This document shows positions 1-4,362 of a stretch of DNA of 6,425 bases, one piece after another (the first letter of the stretch is position 1; every line of letters begins with the position of its first letter). This DNA is from Clostridia bacterium (GTDB lineage: Bacteria > Bacillota > Clostridia > Lachnospirales > Cellulosilyticaceae), in assembly GCA_029256345.1 (NCBI GenBank), contig JAQSYC010000099.1, positions 1-6,425 on the forward strand. Direction: 5' to 3'. The position numbers were made by a program, and so were the translations under genes. The notes under the pieces are model-generated. The model did not search any database. It saw only the letters and a program-made list of their open reading frames with translations, and was not told the origin of the DNA.

Positions 1-860
1 CTAATGTAGAGCTTAAATATAATAGTTTAGTAAATAATATTGCTGTATATGATTCACTCTTTGCGGTAGAAACCAGTCAAAAGGAAAGGTATTTGAGTGA
101 TCATATCATTATTGCTACTGGCGGAAAGTCTTATCCTAAAACAGGCTCAGATGGTACAGGTTATATGCTGGCGGAAAAATTAGGGCATACCATTATTGAG
201 CCAAGACCAGCACTAACCGATGTAAGGATTAAAAATCATAAATTAGCTCACTTATCTGGCTTATCTTTTGATCAGGTAGAAGTCACCGTTTGGCATGAAA
301 ATAAAAAAGTTATTGCCTATCAAGATGATTTGCTTTTTACCCATAAAGGACTGTCGGGGCCCGCTATCTTAAATGCCTCAAGATGGATGTCCAAAAAAGA
401 TCAGCTTACGATTAACTTTTTATATCCCAAGAGCTACGAGGAAACTAAAATCTATTTTCAGCAGCAGCTCCCTTCCAGTGGTAAAGAGGAAATCATTACT
501 TTTTTAAAAAAACAAAAACTTCCTAAAAGTTTTTGTCAGCTTGTTTGTGAAGTATTGATGATAGATGAACATCTATTGTGTGCCAAATTGTCAAAGAAAA
601 CCCGTGAGGAGCTTGTACAGATGCTCACAAAATGTTTGTTTGAGATAGATGAAATGGGAGGTTTTCATATAGCTATGGCTACAGCTGGGGGGATTCACCT
701 TAAAGAAGTTAATCCTACGACCATGGAAAGCCGGAAACAAAAAGGTCTCTACTTAATAGGCGAAGTACTGGATGTGGATGGAAATACTGGAGGATACAAT
801 TTACAGGCTGCATTTTCCACAGCTTATTTATGCGCTAAAAGTCTTAATAGCAAAAACTAA
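1..860 (+). CDS. HI0933/BaiN-type FAD-dependent oxidoreductase, 5'-truncated by window
   Basis: This is the C-terminal 285 residues of a flavoprotein of the HI0933-like family (YhiN/BaiN; often named NAD(P)/FAD-dependent or aminoacetone-oxidase-family oxidoreductase). The frame is open from base 3 to the TAA at 858-860. A TTG at 93 could be read as a start, but coding similarity continues upstream of it and no ribosome site precedes it, so the gene enters from outside the window. Family members are about 400-420 residues, so roughly 120 N-terminal residues are missing, including the expected GxGxxG dinucleotide-binding loop. Visible family signatures are ATGGKSYPKTGSDGTGY (window residues 38-54) and, near the C terminus, GEVLDVDGNTGGYNLQAA, the second FAD-contacting segment. 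The expected location is cytoplasmic. The substrate cannot be told from sequence; BaiN proteins in gut clostridia have been linked to bile-acid metabolism, but most homologues are uncharacterised. It converges with the acyltransferase gene. Confidence 0.9.
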   Translation, partial: NVELKYNSLVNNIAVYDSLFAVETSQKERYLSDHIIIATGGKSYPKTGSDGTGYMLAEKLGHTIIEPRPALTDVRIKNHKLAHLSGLSFDQVEVTVWHENKKVIAYQDDLLFTHKGLSGPAILNASRWMSKKDQLTINFLYPKSYEETKIYFQQQLPSSGKEEIITFLKKQKLPKSFCQLVCEVLMIDEHLLCAKLSKKTREELVQMLTKCLFEIDEMGGFHIAMATAGGIHLKEVNPTTMESRKQKGLYLIGEVLDVDGNTGGYNLQAAFSTAYLCAKSLNSKN

Positions 861-903
861 AAATAGAAAATATTTCCCTGGAAATATTTTCTATTTTTAG
901 TTT
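854..903. terminator. Perfect 24-bp inverted repeat, probable bidirectional terminator
   Basis: Bases 854-877 are the exact reverse complement of 880-903, with only CT between them; in RNA the loop would open to at least four bases (CCTG). The outer part of each arm has an A-run on the 5' side and a T-run on the 3' side, so either strand gives a hairpin with a U-rich 3' flank. It sits between two convergent genes. The TAA of the flavoprotein gene (858-860) lies inside the left arm, and the stop of the acyltransferase gene (complement of 902-904) overlaps the end of the right arm. Termination in both directions is inferred from layout and symmetry. Confidence 0.85.
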
Positions 904-1618
904 AAGAATGTAATTTAGATGCGATAAGTTTATAAATCTTTTCAGGTAATTGTTCCAGTTCTTCTTTTGACAGGTCTTTAGTTTCAATAGCTGGATGAAC
1001 ATAGAGGTCTACCTTAGCTGGTTTTATCTTGTTATTGTTCTGTTCCATAATCTTATAAGAACCATTGATAGTTATAGGAACAATAGGTACTTTAGGTTTG
1101 GTGGCCAACTTAAAGCTTGCTGACTTAAATTCGCCCATTTGAATCCCTTTACTTCTAGTTCCCTCTGGGAAAATAACAAGAGAATGGCCATTTTTAATAA
1201 GGTTGATTCCCTCTATAATAGCTCCGGCAGAACCTTTTAACGTGGACCTATCCATAAAAATACAATGAATAAGATGCATCCAATTTCTAACGATAGGTAT
1301 TCTAAGTGTTTCAATCTTTGCAATAAATCCTTTAGGTTTATCAATATAACTTATTAAGATAGGGATATCAAAATTTCCCTGATGGTTACTGATAAAAACG
1401 ACAGCGCCTTCCTGAGGGATATTTTCTATGCCATGTACTTGTATAGTTGAACCACTATGTTTTATTGTACCCCGCGCCCATTTTGAAGTAACCTGATGAA
1501 TATATTTCTCGCATTCTTCTTGTTTGCCTCTGCTTTCTAACGATTTGACATGCCATAACTTCGGAATAGTCCCTATAAGTGTTACGGCAAAGCTTATAAA
1601 CCACATTACTGTTCTCAT
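902..1618 (-). CDS. plsC: 1-acyl-sn-glycerol-3-phosphate acyltransferase (PlsC/LPLAT family)
   Basis: This 238-residue enzyme should transfer an acyl chain from acyl-ACP or acyl-CoA to the sn-2 position of lysophosphatidic acid, giving phosphatidic acid for membrane phospholipids at the inner face of the membrane. All four acyltransferase blocks are present in order: the catalytic NHQGNFD (H79-x4-D84), FMDR at 121-124, FPEGTRS at 150-156 (acyl-acceptor phosphate binding) and VPIVPI at 177-182. The first 20 residues are hydrophobic and may form a membrane segment. The length is usual for the family. The ATG at 1618 is preceded on its strand by GGAGG with a 7-nt gap, which fixes the start. It appears to be transcribed alone from the promoter at 1669-1696. 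Exact substrate preference cannot be read from sequence, so the plsC symbol means family membership. Confidence 0.92.
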   Translation of the reverse strand: MRTVMWFISFAVTLIGTIPKLWHVKSLESRGKQEECEKYIHQVTSKWARGTIKHSGSTIQVHGIENIPQEGAVVFISNHQGNFDIPILISYIDKPKGFIAKIETLRIPIVRNWMHLIHCIFMDRSTLKGSAGAIIEGINLIKNGHSLVIFPEGTRSKGIQMGEFKSASFKLATKPKVPIVPITINGSYKIMEQNNNKIKPAKVDLYVHPAIETKDLSKEELEQLPEKIYKLIASKLHS

Positions 1619-1668
1619 TTGCTTTCCTCCAAAAATAGTGTTATTAACCTAGTTTAGATACCTTTTCT

Positions 1669-1696
1669 ATTATAATATAAATAAATACTTTGTTAA
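1669..1696 (-). promoter_or_regulatory. Putative sigma-A promoter of the acyltransferase gene
   Basis: On the minus strand, TTAACA (1696-1691) and a perfect TATAAT (1674-1669) are separated by 16 nt. Transcription would begin near 1662, giving a leader of about 44 nt that contains the GGAGG ribosome site. The region is very AT-rich, so chance matches are possible, but position and spacing fit the gene. Confidence 0.6.
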
Positions 1697-1711
1697 ACTC
1701 TAAAAATATAT

Positions 1712-1739
1712 TTGTTGTAGATTTAAAATATGTTATGAT
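1712..1739 (+). promoter_or_regulatory. Putative extended -10 promoter of the DUF1015 gene
   Basis: TTGTTG (1712-1717) and TATGAT (1734-1739) are 16 nt apart, and TG at 1731-1732 one base before the -10 forms an extended -10 element. The predicted start near 1746 leaves a leader of about 20 nt, just enough for the AAGGAGG ribosome site at 1754-1760. It diverges from the acyltransferase promoter without overlapping it. Confidence 0.6.
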
Positions 1740-1766
1740 GAATATGTATTTTTAAGGAGGGATTTT

Positions 1767-2990
1767 ATGGTAACTGTTAGAGCGTTTAGAGCTTATAGAC
1801 CTACTGAGCAATTAGTGACAAAGGTAGCTGCCTTACCTTATGATGTTATGACTACCGAAGAAGCTAAAGAGATTGTGAAAGATAATCCTTATTCATTTCT
1901 GCATATTGATAAACCCGAGATGCATGTTCAGAATCCTAAAGGAGATGAACTTTATGCTTTTGCTGGAGACACATTAAACCGTATGATTGAGGAAGGTGTT
2001 TTTGTACAAGATGAGCCTTGTTTATATATTTATGGGTTAAGTAATGCCTATACAACCCAATATGGGATTGTCTGCTGTGTTTCGGCTAAAGAATATGATA
2101 AAGGTATTATCAAAAAACATGAAAATACAAGAACTGACAAGGAAGAAGACCGCATCAAGCATGTAACGTACTGTGCGGCTCATACAGGCCCTATATTTTT
2201 GGCTTATAAAAATTTGGAGCGGGTCACTAAATGGATGATGGACTATGTGTCCTCTCATATCGCTTTATATAACTTTGTATCTGAAGATGGTGTAAGACAT
2301 CAAGTATTTAAAGTGGATAATCCTGACATCATTAAGGATATTACAGGCGCTTTTAGTGAAGCAGAAGCACTCTATATAGCGGATGGTCATCATAGAGCGG
2401 CGGCAGCGGCGGCGGTAGCCAGAGCAAGCCAGGTTTCGGCGACTACCAATACAGAAGCAGAGTATTTCCTTGCCACTGTGTTTCCAAAAGATCAGCTGCA
2501 TATTATGGATTACAACCGCGTTCTAAAAGATGAGAGTGGTTTAAGTGAAACTTTGTTTTTTGCTGAACTTCATAAAATATTTGAAATAGAGCTATTGGAT
2601 GCCTTAGCTTATAAACCTGAAGCCAAACACTGTTTTGGTATGAGATATCATAAAAATTGGTATAAGCTTACGCTAAAAGATGCTTATATCAATGACGCAG
2701 ATCCAGTTGCCAGCTTGGATGTATCTGTTTTGCAAAACTATATTTTAGAGCCACTGTTTAAAATATCAAATCCAAAAAGTGACAAGCGCATCGATTTTGT
2801 AGGCGGCATAAGAGGGGTTGAAGAATTAAACAGACGAACGGATGAGGATATGGACGTTGCTTTTAGCTTATACCCTACCTCTATGGATGAACTTATTAGG
2901 GTAGCTGATGCCAACGAACTTATGCCCCCTAAATCTACGTGGTTTGAGCCTAAGCTTAGAAGCGGGATTTTTATTCATAAAATCACTTAA
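1767..2990 (+). CDS. DUF1015 family protein (COG4198), function unknown
   Basis: A complete 407-residue member of the DUF1015 family, whose biochemical role is not established; family members in other genomes are often encoded near serine-biosynthesis genes (serA/serC), which are not visible here. Recognisable conserved blocks in order are FRAYRP (7-12), PYDV (24-27), KHENTRTDKEEDR (117-129), the histidine-rich ADGHHR (205-210) followed by six alanines, LDVSVLQNYILEPL (317-330) and the C-terminal MPPKSTWFEPKLRSG (386-400). The clustered H, D, E and R residues of the central blocks look like an active site, but no reaction can be assigned. There is no signal peptide or membrane segment, so it is probably cytoplasmic. 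AAGGAGG lies 6 nt before the ATG. It has its own promoter and is followed within 15 bp by a strong terminator, so it seems to be a single-gene transcript. Confidence 0.93.
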   Translation: MVTVRAFRAYRPTEQLVTKVAALPYDVMTTEEAKEIVKDNPYSFLHIDKPEMHVQNPKGDELYAFAGDTLNRMIEEGVFVQDEPCLYIYGLSNAYTTQYGIVCCVSAKEYDKGIIKKHENTRTDKEEDRIKHVTYCAAHTGPIFLAYKNLERVTKWMMDYVSSHIALYNFVSEDGVRHQVFKVDNPDIIKDITGAFSEAEALYIADGHHRAAAAAAVARASQVSATTNTEAEYFLATVFPKDQLHIMDYNRVLKDESGLSETLFFAELHKIFEIELLDALAYKPEAKHCFGMRYHKNWYKLTLKDAYINDADPVASLDVSVLQNYILEPLFKISNPKSDKRIDFVGGIRGVEELNRRTDEDMDVAFSLYPTSMDELIRVADANELMPPKSTWFEPKLRSGIFIHKIT

Positions 2991-3003
2991 TACTATAAAA
3001 ACT

Positions 3004-3048
3004 AAAAAGGTTTCAGGAAAATTAAAATTATTTTTCTGAAACCTTTTT
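3004..3048 (+). terminator. Rho-independent terminator after the DUF1015 gene
   Basis: AAAAAGGTTTCAG at 3004-3016 pairs perfectly with 3036-3048, and the helix continues inward through a G-U and five A-T pairs to a 7-nt loop (3023-3029). The right arm ends in five T. It starts 14 bp after the stop codon. The A-run on the left means the minus strand could also terminate here. Confidence 0.88.
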
Positions 3049-3134
3049 AAATGATTAATACAGTATGATTTTTAGTTCTAAAAGAGGATTCTAATGTTAA
3101 AATGCATTTTTTTAAAGAAATTACGCACACTAAC

Positions 3135-3164
3135 TTTACATACATTATTGTATGCTTTTAAACT
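3135..3164 (+). promoter_or_regulatory. Possible promoter with internal palindrome, upstream of the small gene
   Basis: TTTACA (3135-3140) and TAAACT (3159-3164) are 18 nt apart and could be a moderate sigma-A promoter for the 53-codon gene at 3190. Between the two hexamers lies a 16-bp inverted repeat, CATACA-TTAT-TGTATG (3139-3154), in the position where repressors often bind. Both calls rest only on pattern and position. The stretch 3049-3134 before it shows nothing I can name. Confidence 0.4.
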
Positions 3165-3189
3165 ATTTCGTTAAGAAGGGGGTCTTTTT

Positions 3190-3351
3190 ATGGATTTAGG
3201 CAAAGTCATGACAAGCATGGTTATAGGTAGTACGATCGGTGCCGCAGGTGCAATGTATGCTTTTACATCAGGCAGAGAAAGAAAAAGAATGATGAAGCAT
3301 GGCAGACGTATGATGAACAAAACAGTTAGCAAAATAAGTGATTTGATGTAA
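3190..3351 (+). CDS. Small glycine/methionine-rich basic protein, 53 residues
   Basis: ATG at 3190 is preceded by AAGGGGG (3176-3182) with a 7-nt gap, and the frame closes with TAA at 3349-3351. Residues 1-26 form a short hydrophobic, glycine/alanine-rich segment (MVIGSTIGAAGAMYAF at 10-25) that could be a single membrane span or glycine-zipper helix. Residues 28-45 are strongly basic and methionine-rich (GRERKRMMKHGRRMM). This resembles the plan of small YtxH-like or YrzQ/DUF3918-like Firmicute proteins, but I cannot confirm the family and assign no function. The ribosome site, composition and well-placed flanking signals support it as a real gene. It is separate from the alaS operon, which has its own promoter downstream. 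Confidence 0.75.
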   Translation: MDLGKVMTSMVIGSTIGAAGAMYAFTSGRERKRMMKHGRRMMNKTVSKISDLM

Positions 3352-3363
3352 TAAATTTCTTAT

Positions 3364-3410
3364 ATAATAAGCCCTAATTGAGTTAATTAAACTGGATTAA
3401 GGCTTATTAT
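3364..3410 (+). terminator. Probable weak terminator after the small gene
   Basis: ATAATAAGCC (3364-3373) pairs exactly with GGCTTATTAT (3401-3410); after one mismatch, TAAT (3375-3378) pairs with ATTA (3396-3399). The loop is about 15 nt and no clean T-run follows, so termination may be incomplete. It separates the small gene from the consensus promoter that starts 11 bp later. Confidence 0.5.
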
Positions 3411-3421
3411 CTACACATTTA

Positions 3422-3450
3422 TTGACAAAACATAAAACATTACATATAAT
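3422..3450 (+). promoter_or_regulatory. Consensus sigma-A promoter of the T-box operon
   Basis: A perfect TTGACA (3422-3427) and a perfect TATAAT (3445-3450) are separated by the ideal 17 nt. Initiation near 3457 gives a leader of about 300 nt before the first start codon. So strong a promoter fits an operon controlled mainly by transcription attenuation further down. Confidence 0.9.
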
Positions 3451-3499
3451 TTTATAAGAAAAAGAATATTACAAGCTTATTAAAGTATATATATAGACT

Positions 3500-3730
3500 A
3501 GATGCGTTGAAAAGAAAGAGTATATAAATAAGGGTTTTCAGAGAGGAAAGCACAGGTGAAAGCTTTCCAATACCTGTTTATAGAAGCAGTCTTGGAGTAA
3601 ATGCCCCGAAAAAGGAGTAGGGGTATTCGGGTGATTTCGTTATCAATCCTTAAGTGATGCCTCTTCGAGGTATAACTAGGGTGGTACCGCGATTAACCTC
3701 GTCCCTAATACTAGGGATAGAGGTTTTTTT
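3500..3730 (+). ncRNA. T-box riboswitch, tRNA-Ala specific (GCA specifier)
   Basis: A full T-box leader sensing uncharged tRNA. In Stem I, AGTA (3519-3522) faces GAA (3583-3585), the S-turn pair, and the alanine codon GCA (3586-3588) follows directly, then a purine. The helix above pairs 3523-3533 with 3573-3582, with A3530 bulged. AGAGAG lies at 3540-3545, and the apical helix pairs 3545-3551 with 3562-3568. A second helix pairs 3600-3607 with 3620-3627, and an alternative pairing of 3605-3610 with 3626-3631 suggests the Stem II region or its pseudoknot. Stem III pairs 3657-3663 with 3667-3673. The conserved AGGGTGGTACCGCGA is at 3678-3692; its TGGT (3682-3685) complements ACCA, matching the A discriminator usual for tRNA-Ala. 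CCCTA (3703-3707) can pair with TAGGG at 3677-3681 (antiterminator) or 3712-3716 (terminator). The 5' limit is approximate. Bases 3457-3499 show no clear structure. Confidence 0.95.
3695..3730 (+). terminator. T-box attenuator terminator
   Basis: AACCTC-G-TCCCTA (3695-3707) pairs with TAGGGA-TA-GAGGTT (3712-3725) around an ATAC loop, followed by a T-run to 3730. It is the off state of the alanine T-box. Its left arm is taken by the antiterminator when an uncharged tRNA-Ala acceptor end binds the TGGT bulge. Confidence 0.93.
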
Positions 3731-3756
3731 ATTTCTAGTTAAGGGGGCTATAGTCT

Positions 3757-4335
3757 ATGGATTTAGTGAAGCTTGTCAATAAAAGAAATCCTTTAAGCAG
3801 TGATTTTATTCCTTTATTTCTGAAGCAAGATCCTATTTCAAAGATATGGTTATGCAATGAGGTACTACAGGCTTTTAACAGCATGAGTACAGCCCTCACC
3901 GCAGAGCACCTTGAGCCATTAGCATTAATAAGCGGCTATAGGCCCTACGACTATCAGCATCAACTTTATGATAGAAAAGTAGGCTTCTTTATATCCCATG
4001 GGCTTAGTGAAGAGGCGTCTAGACAAAAAGCTGGTAGCATTGTTGCGCTTCCTGGCTGTAGCGAACACCAATTGGGTCTTGCGGCAGATGTAACAACTTT
4101 TTCAATGAAACAGTTAGAGGATCCGCTGACTGAAGCATTTGCTTGTACACCGGAGGGGATTTGGCTTAGCCAAAATGCCCATCACTATGGTTTCGTACTG
4201 CGCTATCCTAAGGATAAAATGTCTATTACTGAAATAACCTATGAGCCTTGGCATTATAGGTATGTAGGCAAGCAGCATGCATTTTCTATGTATGCGCTTC
4301 ATATGTGTTTAGAAGAATACGTGCTGATTATTTAA
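3757..4335 (+). CDS. VanY/VanXY-type D-Ala-D-Ala peptidase (M15B), no signal peptide
   Basis: This 192-residue zinc peptidase has the complete M15B signature: NKRNPL (8-13), SGYRPYDYQ with R62, PGCSEHQLGLAADV with the expected zinc ligands H104 and D111, and EPWHYRYVG with catalytic E163 and zinc ligand H166. Family enzymes remove the terminal D-alanine from pentapeptide precursors or split D-Ala-D-Ala. Most VanY/DacY proteins carry an N-terminal signal or anchor before the NK-NPL segment. Here that segment starts at residue 8, and an in-frame TAG at 3751-3753 rules out an upstream extension. Both length and layout resemble the cytoplasmic VanXY enzymes of enterococcal vancomycin resistance, but no vanH, ligase, racemase or vanRS gene is nearby. 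AAGGGGG at 3741-3747 lies 9 nt before the ATG. It is the first gene behind the tRNA-Ala T-box and precedes alaS by 27 bp. Whether it acts as dipeptidase, carboxypeptidase or both cannot be decided from sequence. Confidence 0.9.
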   Translation: MDLVKLVNKRNPLSSDFIPLFLKQDPISKIWLCNEVLQAFNSMSTALTAEHLEPLALISGYRPYDYQHQLYDRKVGFFISHGLSEEASRQKAGSIVALPGCSEHQLGLAADVTTFSMKQLEDPLTEAFACTPEGIWLSQNAHHYGFVLRYPKDKMSITEITYEPWHYRYVGKQHAFSMYALHMCLEEYVLII

Positions 4336-4362
4336 AAGAATTATATTTATCAGGAGGAAAAA

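Noticed and set aside
93..95. TTG as the true start of the flavoprotein gene
   Set aside because: The frame is open and plausible as protein back to base 3, no ribosome site precedes 93, and the family needs about 120 more N-terminal residues.
2037..2501. Two open frames on the minus strand inside the DUF1015 gene
   Set aside because: They lie wholly opposite a well-conserved gene, have no ribosome sites and give protein unlike any family I know.
3104..3132. Forespore-type (sigma F/G) promoter before the small gene
   Set aside because: CACACTA resembles a -10 for these factors, but the GCATT upstream is spaced 17 nt instead of the usual 14-15 and is a poor match.
4114..4302. Open frame on the minus strand inside the peptidase gene
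   Set aside because: It is antisense to conserved M15B motifs and has no supporting translation signal.
3757..4335. Part of a vancomycin-resistance cluster
   Set aside because: No vanH, D-Ala-D-Lac/D-Ser ligase, serine racemase or two-component genes are present; the neighbours are a T-box and alaS.
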